A DNA stretch of 21,972 nucleotides, taken from contig CAMGSV010000014.1 of NCBI GenBank assembly GCA_946061495.1, positions 1 through 21,972 on the forward strand, given 5' to 3'. The translations under genes were made by a program, and so were the position numbers. This DNA comes from an uncultured Spirochaetales bacterium (GTDB lineage: Bacteria > Spirochaetota > Spirochaetia > Treponematales > Treponemataceae). Within the stretch, counting starts at the first letter, position 1, and each line of letters begins with the position of its first letter. The notes under the pieces are model-generated. The model was not told where the DNA came from and searched no databases. It worked only from the letters and a program-made list of their open reading frames with translations. This document shows, piece by piece, positions 5,928 through 13,358 of the stretch.

Positions 5928-8264
5928 ATGGCAGAATTATTAGCACCGGCGGGCAATGTTGAGGCATTGGACGCCGCCATCGGCGAGGGAGCCGATGCAG
6001 TATATTTAGGCTTAAAGACATTCAACGCCCGGGCACGCACCACCAATTTCGCCTGGAACCAGTTCGAGGCGGCGGTTCAGGCGGTGCATCGCCTGGGCAA
6101 GAAGATTTTTGTAGCGGTGAACACCGTCAGTGAGGAACGGGAGATGGAGCGGCTCTACCGCTTCCTGGCCTACCTGGAGAAGGTGGACCCCGACGCCATC
6201 ATCGTGCAGGACTTCGGTGTCATCCGCATGGTCCAGGAATTCTTCCCGAAGCTTACCGTCCACTCCTCCACCCAGATGAATGTGGCCAGCTCCAAGGCGG
6301 TGAACCTGTTGAGCAAGCAGGGAGTGAGCCGTGTGGTTCTGGCTCGTGAGCTGGGGCTGGAGGAAATCAAGCATATCAGAGCCAACACCTCCGCCGAGCT
6401 GGAGGTCTTCGTTCACGGAGCCCTCTGTGTCAGCGAGTCTGGCCTCTGCCTGTTCTCCAGCTACCTGGGAGGAAAGTCCGCCAACCGTGGCATGTGCACC
6501 CAGGCATGCCGCCGCTTCTACACTGCAGAGACCAGCAACGATATGGAGCAGGGCTACTATTTCTCTCCCGGCGACTTGCAGCTGGTGGAAAAGATTCCCG
6601 ACCTGGTGATGGCCGGTGTGGACTCCTTCAAGATCGAGGGGCGCATGAAGAGTGCCGAGTACGTGGGAAGCGTCACCGCCGCCTACCGCTACGTGCTGGA
6701 CCACTGGGAGGAGGACAAGAAGGGGGCCATCGCCACTGCCCAGCGCATCCTTTCTACAGACTTTGCCCGTTCCAAAACCACCTTCTGGTACGACTTCAAG
6801 GCCGACCAGGAGGAGAAGGTGGCGGAAAAGGTACTGAATCCCGCACAGGCTGGCGGAACCGGAATCTATCTTGGCACCTTGGACCGTATCCGAACCATGA
6901 AGCCCTCCCAGCAGGAGGAACAGCGGGACACCGAGGAGGTTGACGGTACGGTTATCATGGCCACACTGAAGGGTGGCAACTACGATCCAGATCCCGGTGA
7001 CTCCATCCGTCTCCACCGCAAGGATGACACCGGCCGCAGCAGCCACAAGGTGAAGGTGGTGGAGCAGGAGGATGGCCGCCGCTGGATTGACATACCGGAG
7101 GGCTTTGCCCAGGGAGACCCAGTGTACCTGCTGCAGACAAAGTCCATGTCCAAGCGGTACAAGCATGTGCTGCCTGATAACCTCTCTCCCTTCCGCCGCC
7201 AGCCCGGTGCCCAGGAGCTTCCCATCCTGGATCTGACACCGGTGGCCAAGGGAGAGCTTGCCTACTTCCCCGAGGGGCTCTACGTCCAGGTGTCCACCGT
7301 CAAGGATTTGTTCGCCATCCAGGGAGAGGCTCCCGTCCGGGTGATTCTGGAGCTGAATTCCGAGACCAAGGGGGAGCTGCTGGAAAAGAAGGTGACCTTG
7401 CCCTTTTCCAAAAAGCAGGTGTTCATCTCCCTGGATCCCTTCTGCGCCGCAGCCCAGGAGGAGGAGCTTGACTTGACCATCCAGACCCTGCTGGAGATGG
7501 GCTTCAAGGGATGGATTGTGAACAACCTGGCCCACATCAACATGCTGAAGGGAAGGGGAGCCTCCATCATTGCAGGTCCCTACCTCTACACCTTCAACCG
7601 GTGGGCCGTCTCCTGGCTGGAGAACCAGGACATCGGCGCCTTCATCAGTCCTTTGGAGAATTCCCGCAGGAACCTTGAGGCCACCTTTGAGCCACACCTC
7701 CGCAGCCGCATCCTGGTTCCCATCTTCGCCTATCCGGCCCTGTTCCGCATGCGGTTCAAGCTGCCGGACTCCTACGACTTCACCTTTTTCAGCGACAAGG
7801 AGGGCATGACCTTCAAGGCCCTGTCCACCCCCGACGGTTCCTTCGTCATGCCTGAAAATCCCTTCTCCATTGTGGACAAGGTGCAGTTCTTGAAGTCGGC
7901 GGGATTTACCCGCTACCTCATCGACATGTCCAAGACCCACGTCCAGAAGAAGCATTTCAGGCAGATTGTCTCCGCCATGGCCAAGCGGCAGATGCTGCCG
8001 GAGACAAGCAACTTCAACTGGAAGGATGGCTTCTACTCCCAGGAAAAGCTGGACGAGTACAAGGCCGCCACCCTCCGTGCCCAGGAGGCCGGAAAGACCG
8101 CTGCCGGCAGGAAGGAACCATACTCCGGCAAGGGTGGCTTCAAGGGGCAGGGGGGACGGGATTCCGCCTCCACTGGTCGGGGTGCACCGGGAAACAGGGG
8201 TGCCGCCCGTCCCGGACTCCATCGTACTGCCAGTCTGCGGCCCGCTCCCAAAAGGCCCCGCTAA
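5928..8264 (+). CDS. U32 peptidase-family protein, probable RNA-modifying hydroxylase type
   Basis: A 778-residue cytoplasmic protein of the U32 family (RlhA, TrhP, UbiU/V relatives). Opens with MAELLAPAGN and GADAVYLG, then IIVQDFGV, and carries the family signature EVFVHGALCVSESGLC with C167, C174, C190 and C194. In characterised members four cysteines bind a 4Fe-4S cluster. RlhA makes 5-hydroxycytidine in 23S rRNA and TrhP makes tRNA 5-hydroxyuridine; these members are not proven proteases. The long C-terminal half (~300-720) matches the large, RlhA-sized version. Odd feature: the last ~59 residues (720-778) are low-complexity, Gly/Arg/Lys/Pro-rich (about 14 basic, 3 acidic), suggestive of RNA contact. 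The start has a -10 box just upstream and no Shine-Dalgarno. RNA modification is inferred from family. Confidence 0.88.
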   Translation: MAELLAPAGNVEALDAAIGEGADAVYLGLKTFNARARTTNFAWNQFEAAVQAVHRLGKKIFVAVNTVSEEREMERLYRFLAYLEKVDPDAIIVQDFGVIRMVQEFFPKLTVHSSTQMNVASSKAVNLLSKQGVSRVVLARELGLEEIKHIRANTSAELEVFVHGALCVSESGLCLFSSYLGGKSANRGMCTQACRRFYTAETSNDMEQGYYFSPGDLQLVEKIPDLVMAGVDSFKIEGRMKSAEYVGSVTAAYRYVLDHWEEDKKGAIATAQRILSTDFARSKTTFWYDFKADQEEKVAEKVLNPAQAGGTGIYLGTLDRIRTMKPSQQEEQRDTEEVDGTVIMATLKGGNYDPDPGDSIRLHRKDDTGRSSHKVKVVEQEDGRRWIDIPEGFAQGDPVYLLQTKSMSKRYKHVLPDNLSPFRRQPGAQELPILDLTPVAKGELAYFPEGLYVQVSTVKDLFAIQGEAPVRVILELNSETKGELLEKKVTLPFSKKQVFISLDPFCAAAQEEELDLTIQTLLEMGFKGWIVNNLAHINMLKGRGASIIAGPYLYTFNRWAVSWLENQDIGAFISPLENSRRNLEATFEPHLRSRILVPIFAYPALFRMRFKLPDSYDFTFFSDKEGMTFKALSTPDGSFVMPENPFSIVDKVQFLKSAGFTRYLIDMSKTHVQKKHFRQIVSAMAKRQMLPETSNFNWKDGFYSQEKLDEYKAATLRAQEAGKTAAGRKEPYSGKGGFKGQGGRDSASTGRGAPGNRGAARPGLHRTASLRPAPKRPR

Positions 8265-8279
8265 CCTTTACGCTTTGAC

Positions 8280-8331
8280 GGCTGGAACAGGGGTGTTCCC
8301 CAGAGGAGGTTCCCCTGTTCCAGCCATTTTT
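8280..8331 (+). terminator. Strong intrinsic terminator after U32 gene
   Basis: A perfect 14-bp stem (8280-8293 with 8312-8325; GGCTGGAACAGGGG and its complement) is followed by ATTTTTCT. It starts 15 nt after the U32 stop and ends next to the stop codon of the convergent ssb. There is no T-run on the minus side, so it acts on the plus strand. Confidence 0.92.
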
Positions 8332-8802
8332 CTAGAATACCGCCTCGCAGGCCTCCAGCTGACGTTCAGTGACACTCATGCTATTTGCCAGGGCTGCTTC
8401 TGCCAAGTCCGCCATCTCCTGGTGGGCTTTCTGTATGGCGGCAGGATCCTTGTTCTGGTTCTGCTGCGGTGAGAATCGGGGTTTGAAGTCCACGTGCTCT
8501 GCCACAATCTTCACCTTGGCATGGTTCTTGCCTTCGGTGTCCTTCCATCTGTTCTGCTTTAGGCGGCCCACCACCCGGATTCCTCGTCCCTTGGTGCAGT
8601 AGCGGGCACAGTTGGAGGCGAGGTTGCCCCAGGTCTCCACCTCAAAGAAGGATACCTCCTGCTTCCGTTCTCCCTGCAGGGTTCGATAGTTCTTGTTCAC
8701 AGCAATGGAGAACATGCAAACGGGGGTTCCCTTGGGGGTTTCCCGGGAATCAGGATCCCGAACCACATTTCCTTCCAAAACGATTGAGTTGAAATCATCC
8801 AT
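8332..8802 (-). CDS. ssb: Single-stranded DNA-binding protein
   Basis: 156 residues. The N-terminal OB fold is clear: NSIVLEGNVVRDPDSRETPKGTPVCMFSIAVN, then EVSFFEVETWGNLA, CTKGRGIRVVGRLKQNRW and HAKVKIVAEHVDF. It coats ssDNA in replication and repair as a tetramer. The start at 8802 is chosen because AGGGAG lies 6 nt upstream and MDDFNSIVLEG is the family N-terminus; nine upstream residues in the same frame are ignored. The C-terminal region (NKDPAAIQKAHQ... to ...RQLEACEAVF) ends in a hydrophobic Phe but lacks the acidic DDDIPF-like tip that usually recruits partner proteins. The gene is not flanked by rpsF/rpsR, its common setting, so it may be a second paralogue. Confidence 0.92.
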   Translation of the reverse strand: MDDFNSIVLEGNVVRDPDSRETPKGTPVCMFSIAVNKNYRTLQGERKQEVSFFEVETWGNLASNCARYCTKGRGIRVVGRLKQNRWKDTEGKNHAKVKIVAEHVDFKPRFSPQQNQNKDPAAIQKAHQEMADLAEAALANSMSVTERQLEACEAVF

Positions 8803-8856
8803 AAAAAACTCCCTGCAAATAAGTGTCATTTTGCATCGTAGCTACCTGCGTCTTTC

Positions 8857-8891
8857 CACAGGCGCTGGCTGTTGGCTTGCCTGTGTTTTTT
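8857..8891 (+). repeat. Terminator-like hairpin in the ssb upstream region
   Basis: CACAGGC (8857-8863) pairs with GCCTGTG (8879-8885), 15-nt loop, followed on the plus strand by TTTTTT (8886-8891). It is shaped like a plus-strand terminator, yet no plus-strand gene precedes it. On the minus strand it would lie in or upstream of the ssb leader. Confidence 0.4.
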
Positions 8892-8968
8892 CATTTTGTG
8901 CACATATAATTATTCGCTTTTTTTTGGGGAATTGGTGCGTTTTTCAGGAAAAAAAATGTTTCTTTTTC

Positions 8969-9013
8969 AAAAAAAATCCCCTTCCCCCAGAAATCTCTGA
9001 AGGAGGGGGATTT
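8969..9013 (-). terminator. Intrinsic terminator after the 645-residue gene
   Basis: Read on the minus strand: AAATCCCCCTCC ... GGGGAAGGGGATTT with a few internal mismatches and G-U pairs, followed by a run of eight Ts (8976 down to 8969). It begins about 20 nt after the minus-strand stop at 9033 and should keep this transcript from entering ssb. Confidence 0.75.
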
Positions 9014-9032
9014 GCAGCTTGTTTTTTAGGAA

Positions 9033-10970
9033 TTACAGGCCCTTGATGAGCTTTACCATGTAGAGCTGTACATACATGTGAAGCTCCGCCTGGTCCTGAA
9101 TCTTCTGCATGCCGGGTGTCTTGACGAGGGTGTCTGCCAGATTGTTGATTCGCTCCGGGGTAAAGTTGTTGGCCCGCAGTGTCTTGAGGATCTTCCTCAT
9201 ATAGTCTCGAATCAAAGCATTCACATCCTCGGTGAGATTTGCTTTAGCCTGCTTGCTGAGCATTCTGTTCCAGGCATACTCGTAGGAGCTGAGCTCCCGC
9301 TCCAAGGTGGAGCCGTCGGGAACATAGTGCTTCTCCGCATCAAGAGCCGCCTGCTTCAACTCCTCCTTCCGTGATGAGGCCGCATCCTGCGGGGACAAAG
9401 GGGAAGGACTGTCGTAGACCTCTGCCTCATCGGAGGCAATCATCTTTTTTTGGGTAGCTTGGCTCCGGGTCTTCTGCTTCTTCTGCTTTGGCTGTCCCTT
9501 GAACATGGACATGAGCCAAGAGACTACCGGGATGGTGTACCACACCGGCAGCATAATTTTGGCATCGGTGAGGATTTCCTCCTTGGAAATCATCAGCAGC
9601 TCGCTGTAGGGAGAAATCTCGCCGTCGGTGAACAGATGGATGTGACCGGTCACCAACTCCGACATCCCTCGTGACTCGTACTGCAGGGCCTTCAGGAAGC
9701 TGGCGTTCAGCAGTGCGTAGAGGATGGGGCAATGGATTTTGACTGCGTTCTCCAGGGTTTTCTCGAACAGCTCTTGGTTCTTCATCTCTGGAACCGAGGC
9801 GAATTTTTTCAGGTTGTTGAAGCAGTCCTTGGTGATTTGGTCTCGGACCGTCTCACGGGCATCGGTACAGAGACGGACAATCAGGGGCAGCACCTTTGAC
9901 TTCAGCACATAGGTGCGGGTGTTGTTGATTCCCCTGAAGGTCAGCAGGGGAGGAAGCTTGTTCTCCTCGGATTCGGTGGTGGAATTCTGGAGGAATTCAC
10001 TCAAGTCCTTGTCGCTGTACTGCCCCAGAAGGGGAACGCCTCTAGAGTCGGAGAACATGTTGATGTTCTCCCTGGTGAAGTAGTAGGGGGGCTTGTTCAG
10101 GCTCAGTTCAAGGTTCTTGAGGGCAGTGTCTCGCTGGAGACTCTGCTGGGCCTTGGTCCGGTAATGGGTGATGCAGAATTCCAGGAGATAGACGGACTGC
10201 AGCAGGGACACGTCCTCAGCAGTGAGGTCTGTCACCTTCTCGTAATCCTGCCGCACGAAGAAGCACAGCTGGTTCCACTGGTAGAAGGTGTCGGAGGCAT
10301 TCTTGATGGAACGAATGGCCTCGTCAGGCTTCTTGGTGACCGTGGTAAAGAAATTCTTGATGGTTATGTCTTTGCCCGGATTGGCTACCTTCAGCTTTTT
10401 CAGAAAGTAATCGTGGAACTCATCCTTCCGCAGCTTCATCTGGAACTTCGCCAGGGCTATGGACATCAGCTCCTCGGAGGGGAAGGTGGTGGCACATAGG
10501 ATAGAGGGGAGGGCTCTCGGCAGCTGCAGGCAATAGAGGCTGTTTTCCTTTGGTTCCTTCTGTCCCAAGGTTTCTGCCAGATAGGTATCGGCGGACTCCT
10601 TCTTCATCACTTCAGAGGGGGTATTTTTTGGCAGGTCCGTGTTGGAAGGATAGGGAATGGCAGGGTTGTTCTTGATGTTCTGGTATATGCTGGTACACTT
10701 ATCGAGATAATAGGCAATGACGATGACTTCCTTCCTCTCGGGGTCTGCCGAGACGAAAAGCACCTGTTTTTCGTCTGCCAGGCGCTCCAACTCCTTGCGC
10801 ACCAGCTCGTTGGCATTATTGATGTAGGGGAGCAGCTCCGACTGCTCTTGAACGTGGTGCTGGGCATACTTTTTTATGTAGTCACAGAATTCTGCGACGT
10901 TGACTTGCGCACTATTTTGACGTGTTGCATAGGAACGCAACAAAACTTGGATATTTGATGATGTTGCCAT
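9033..10970 (-). CDS. Hypothetical protein, 645 residues, unrecognised family
   Basis: I do not recognise this protein. It has no signal peptide and is mostly helical and charged, so cytoplasmic or membrane-associated. Features: N-terminal NVAEFCDYIKKYAQHH (~24-39), a Lys/Asp-rich middle, one hydrophobic segment IMLPVWYTIPVVSWLMSMF (~472-490) followed by a very basic linker (KGQPKQKKQKTRSQ), then a helical tail with LTEDVNALIRDYMRKILKTLRANNFTPERINNLA (~579-612). ATG at 10970 (MATSSN) is preferred over an upstream in-frame start at 11006 because a -10-like TATTAT ends 7 nt before it. There is no Shine-Dalgarno. It is divergent from the sirtuin gene and has its own terminator, so it is monocistronic. 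It may be a lineage-specific spirochaete protein. Confidence 0.8.
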   Translation of the reverse strand: MATSSNIQVLLRSYATRQNSAQVNVAEFCDYIKKYAQHHVQEQSELLPYINNANELVRKELERLADEKQVLFVSADPERKEVIVIAYYLDKCTSIYQNIKNNPAIPYPSNTDLPKNTPSEVMKKESADTYLAETLGQKEPKENSLYCLQLPRALPSILCATTFPSEELMSIALAKFQMKLRKDEFHDYFLKKLKVANPGKDITIKNFFTTVTKKPDEAIRSIKNASDTFYQWNQLCFFVRQDYEKVTDLTAEDVSLLQSVYLLEFCITHYRTKAQQSLQRDTALKNLELSLNKPPYYFTRENINMFSDSRGVPLLGQYSDKDLSEFLQNSTTESEENKLPPLLTFRGINNTRTYVLKSKVLPLIVRLCTDARETVRDQITKDCFNNLKKFASVPEMKNQELFEKTLENAVKIHCPILYALLNASFLKALQYESRGMSELVTGHIHLFTDGEISPYSELLMISKEEILTDAKIMLPVWYTIPVVSWLMSMFKGQPKQKKQKTRSQATQKKMIASDEAEVYDSPSPLSPQDAASSRKEELKQAALDAEKHYVPDGSTLERELSSYEYAWNRMLSKQAKANLTEDVNALIRDYMRKILKTLRANNFTPERINNLADTLVKTPGMQKIQDQAELHMYVQLYMVKLIKGL

Positions 10971-10977
10971 AAAATCA

Positions 10978-11006
10978 ATAATAACAAAAAGATTTTGTAT
11001 GCACAA
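10978..11006 (-). promoter_or_regulatory. Candidate leaderless promoter for the 645-residue gene
   Basis: On the minus strand: TTGTGC (11006-11001), 17 nt, TATTAT (10983-10978), then 7 nt to ATG at 10970. The -10 is good (5/6); the -35 is weak (3/6). Confidence 0.45.
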
Positions 11007-11043
11007 GGGGAAAATTTATAAGGATGATTGAAGCTACCCCGTC

Positions 11044-11072
11044 TTGGCGAGACGGGTTTGTCCTGCTATACT
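11044..11072 (+). promoter_or_regulatory. Promoter of sirtuin gene
   Basis: TTGGCG (11044-11049), 17-nt spacer, TATACT (11067-11072). Predicted transcription start is near 11079, right before TGGAGGAAAACATGA, leaving a very short leader that is essentially only the ribosome binding site. Confidence 0.55.
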
Positions 11073-11089
11073 GCCCGCTGGAGGAAAAC

Positions 11090-11827
11090 ATGAGCGTAGA
11101 AGCCCTGCAGAAGATTATTGACGAGAGCGCAGCGATCGCCTTTTTTGGTGGTGCCGGAGTGTCTACGGAAAGCGGCATCCCGGATTTTCGTTCCCAGGAC
11201 GGGCTGTATTCCCAGAAGTGGCGGTACCCGCCGGAGGAAATCCTGAGCCACAGCTTTTTCATGGGGAACACGGGGGAATTCTATCGGTTTTACCGTGAGA
11301 AGATGATTTGTCTGGAGGCCAAGCCCAACGCCGCCCACTTGAAGCTGGCGGAGCTGGAGGCAGCCGGCAAACTGACAGGCGTCGTGACCCAGAACATCGA
11401 CGGGCTGCACCAGGCGGCGGGCAGCAGGAAGGTCTTTGAGCTCCACGGCAGCGTGATGCGGAACAACTGCATGGACTGCGGCGCCTTCTATGACGTGCAC
11501 TTCATCCTGGACAGCGGCGGGGCGGGGGCAGATGCCATTCCCCGGTGCACCAAATGCGGCGGCGTGGTGAAGCCCGACGTGGTGCTCTACGAGGAGGGGC
11601 TGGACAATGGGGTGATTGATGGTGCGGTGCAGGCTATCGCCGCCGCCGACACCCTGATTATCGGGGGCACCTCCCTGAACGTGTACCCCGCCGCCTCCCT
11701 GATCCATTATTTCCGGGGGGAACGGATTGTCCTCATCAACAAGTCCCCCACCTCTGCCGACGCCATGGCCAGCCTGGTGATTTCCCAGGGAATCGGGCAG
11801 GTCCTGGGCCAGATTCAAGTGCCATAG
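11090..11827 (+). CDS. NAD-dependent protein deacylase, sirtuin (Sir2/CobB family)
   Basis: 245 residues. Removes acyl groups from lysines using NAD+, releasing nicotinamide. All key motifs are present: GAGVSTESGIPDFRS (21-35, NAD binding), TQNIDGLH (100-107), catalytic H119 in ELHG, four zinc cysteines C127/C130 (CMDC) and C153/C156 (CTKC), and GGTSLNVYPAA near the C-terminus. The segment EFYRFYREKM before the NAD-binding region resembles Firmicutes class U sirtuins. The start at 11090 has GGAGG at a good distance; an upstream in-frame start at 11024 lies before the predicted promoter and is rejected. Its own promoter and shared terminator indicate a single-gene transcript. Targets cannot be told from sequence. 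Confidence 0.94.
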   Translation: MSVEALQKIIDESAAIAFFGGAGVSTESGIPDFRSQDGLYSQKWRYPPEEILSHSFFMGNTGEFYRFYREKMICLEAKPNAAHLKLAELEAAGKLTGVVTQNIDGLHQAAGSRKVFELHGSVMRNNCMDCGAFYDVHFILDSGGAGADAIPRCTKCGGVVKPDVVLYEEGLDNGVIDGAVQAIAAADTLIIGGTSLNVYPAASLIHYFRGERIVLINKSPTSADAMASLVISQGIGQVLGQIQVP

Positions 11828-11900
11828 GAATGCAGGCTGGAGGCCAAGTGGTGGTACGGCAAGCAGGTAGGCTTGCGGCTCGGTTCAAGTGCGATATATA

Positions 11901-11941
11901 AAAAACAAAAAGCCGAACGTGGCGTTCGGCTTTTTGTTTTT
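11901..11941. terminator. Bidirectional terminator shared by sirtuin and tpx
   Basis: A perfect 19-bp inverted repeat (11901-11919 with 11923-11941, loop TGG) whose core is GCCGAACG/CGTTCGGC flanked by A-rich and T-rich arms. It provides a GC stem with a T-run in both directions. The right arm reaches the first base of the tpx stop codon (TTA on plus, 11941-11943). Confidence 0.93.
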
Positions 11942-12432
11942 TACAGGGCCTTGAGGGCGGCCAGAACCTCGTCGTAGTTGGGCTCGTTGGTCACCTCGTT
12001 CACCACCTGCACGTAGCGGACCACATCAGCTGCGTCCACAATGAAGATGGCCCGTGCCAAAAGCCCCAGCTCCTCGATCATCACGCCGAAGGCCTTGCCG
12101 AAAGCCCTGTCCTTGTAGTCGGAGTAGAGCTTCACCGCCTCGATTCCAGCGGCGCCGCACCAGCGGGCCTGGGCGAAGGGCAGATCCATGGAGATGACGT
12201 TGATGGACACACCGCCAAGGGCTGCAGCCTCCTGGTTGAAGCGGCGCACCTCGGTGTCGCACACCGGTGTGTCGATGGAGGGCACGGTGATGAACACCCG
12301 TGTTCCCTTCAGGTCGGCGCTGGTGACGGCGCTTAGGTCACCGGCCACCACGGAAAATGCGGGAGCGGCTCCCCCGACAGCTGGAACGGCTCCAGCCAAA
12401 TTCATTGGGGCTCCCCCCATTGTAACTTGCAT
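11941..12432 (-). CDS. tpx: Thiol peroxidase (atypical 2-Cys peroxiredoxin)
   Basis: 163 residues. Reduces hydrogen and organic peroxides with thioredoxin as electron donor. The peroxidatic site is PSIDTPVCDTEVRRFN (C58, with T55), and the resolving Cys is C92 in SMDLPFAQARWCG, the spacing that defines Tpx. LGLLARAIFIVD holds the conserved Arg. The start at 12432 has AGGAGG 6 nt upstream; a TTG two codons earlier overlaps that site and is rejected. The gene is monocistronic, convergent with the sirtuin gene. Likely important for oxygen tolerance in an anaerobe. Confidence 0.96.
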   Translation of the reverse strand: MQVTMGGAPMNLAGAVPAVGGAAPAFSVVAGDLSAVTSADLKGTRVFITVPSIDTPVCDTEVRRFNQEAAALGGVSINVISMDLPFAQARWCGAAGIEAVKLYSDYKDRAFGKAFGVMIEELGLLARAIFIVDAADVVRYVQVVNEVTNEPNYDEVLAALKAL

Positions 12433-12463
12433 ATACAACCTCCTGTACTGTGTATGCGTCTAT

Positions 12464-12490
12464 CTTATAGGAAATGCTCCAGTCTGTAAA
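12464..12490 (-). promoter_or_regulatory. Candidate tpx promoter
   Basis: On the minus strand: TTTACA (12490-12485) followed by TATAAG (12469-12464, 15-nt spacer) or TAAGAT (12467-12462, 17-nt spacer). Either places transcription start about 25 nt before the tpx ATG. Confidence 0.45.
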
Positions 12491-12525
12491 CCGAGGGGGC
12501 CTACTTGCTTCTCCACCGAGGATCG

Positions 12526-12780
12526 CTACCAGTCTTCGTAGTTGCCCATGACGGCCAGAGTCAGCAGGGGAAAGCCCTCCGGTTCCGTCTGGAGGTTCAC
12601 ATCCATAGTTCTGCCGCTCATGTGGCCTGAGTCCCAGGTGCAGTCCACCAGATACCAGTCTCCCTGTAGCTGCACCATGTTGCAGGCGTGGTTTGAGTCG
12701 GTGGGACCTCGTATCCCCGCTGGCTGGTGCCAACTGTAGTCTCACGCATAGTTGCTGCACTCGTACAGGAGCTTGGGGCT
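12526..12780 (-). pseudogene. Remnant of a transglutaminase-like protein (C-terminal part)
   Basis: On the minus strand one frame reads KLLYECSNYA, a stop (TGA at 12744-12742), then 71 codons including SNHACNMVQLQGDWYLVDCTWDSG and ending NYEDW before TAG (12528-12526). NHAWNxVxxxGxWYLVDCTW is the His/Asp half of bacterial transglutaminase-core domains, and CxxYA matches the catalytic-Cys region. The segment between the Cys region and the His region is too short, there is an internal stop, the Trp of HAWN is Cys, and no start codon or upstream domain is present. I read this as a decayed fragment. It occupies most of the gene-poor strip 12433-12869. Confidence 0.65.
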
Positions 12781-12823
12781 TTAGGGCATTTGATTTTCGG
12801 ATGGAGTAAAAAACGAGAAACTG

Positions 12824-12832
12824 TGGTATAAT
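12824..12832 (+). promoter_or_regulatory. Extended -10 promoter for SH3-protease-cyclase operon
   Basis: TGGTATAAT (12824-12832) is an extended -10 with a perfect TATAAT at 12827-12832. No good -35 is seen at 16-18 nt, as is common for extended -10 promoters. Transcription start is expected near 12839. Confidence 0.55.
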
Positions 12833-12869
12833 AGAACATCGGATTATCAATTCACAGTTGGAGGAAAAC

Positions 12870-13358
12870 ATGAAGAAGCTGTTGCTGTTGGTTTGTTGCC
12901 TGTTGTGTCTGGGGACTTCCCTCTGGGCAAAAAAGGGGGCTACCATGTATGTGAACGTGGAGGAGGCTGAGCTGAAGTCTGGGACCGGCTTTTTCGCCTC
13001 CCGGACCGGCCTTTTGCCCTATGGGTCAAAGGTGACGGTACTGGCGGAGGACGGCAAGTGGATACAGGTTGCCAGTGCCGAGTCAGGGGGGCCTTCTGGA
13101 TGGCTGCCAGCCTCAAGTCTCACCAAGAAGAAGATTCTCGTCAGTGGCGGACTCAACACGGTGTCAGCCTCTGCCGATGAGCTTGCCCTGGCAGGAAAGG
13201 GCTTTTCCGCCGAGGTGGAGGCTCAGTACACCACGGAGTCCACGGCCGCCATCTATGCTATGGTGGATGCCATCGAGGCCACGCCCCAGGACAAGGATGG
13301 TCTTTTGGAGTTCATCGTCCAGGGAGACCTTTCTACTGGCTCAGGAGGTGAGAAATGA
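12870..13358 (+). CDS. Secreted SH3-like domain protein
   Basis: 162 residues with a signal peptide (MKKLLLLVCCLLCLGTSLWA, likely cleaved after Ala20). Residues ~24-85 resemble a bacterial SH3b domain: MYVNVEEAELKSGTGFFAS, LPYGSKVTVLAEDGKWIQV, GWLPASSL. Such domains often bind peptidoglycan or partner proteins in the periplasm. The remainder is helical, with GFSAEVEAQY and AIYAMVDAIEATP. ATG at 12870 follows GGAGGAAAAC; four extra in-frame codons upstream are ignored. It overlaps the following M48 gene by 4 nt (ATGA), so the two are coupled. SH3b/M48 pairing suggests a shared periplasmic job. Confidence 0.8.
   Translation: MKKLLLLVCCLLCLGTSLWAKKGATMYVNVEEAELKSGTGFFASRTGLLPYGSKVTVLAEDGKWIQVASAESGGPSGWLPASSLTKKKILVSGGLNTVSASADELALAGKGFSAEVEAQYTTESTAAIYAMVDAIEATPQDKDGLLEFIVQGDLSTGSGGEK

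Noticed and set aside
6012..8222. 736-residue minus-strand frame inside the U32 gene
   Set aside because: Antisense to a clear U32 protein; composition is that of a codon-bias shadow.
11024..11089. Upstream in-frame start of the sirtuin gene
   Set aside because: The added residues overlap the predicted promoter and there is no ribosome binding site; ATG 11090 has GGAGG.
11859..11877. Small hairpin GCAAGC / GCTTGC after the sirtuin gene
   Set aside because: 6-bp stem without a T-run; the strong terminator at 11901-11941 explains transcript ending.
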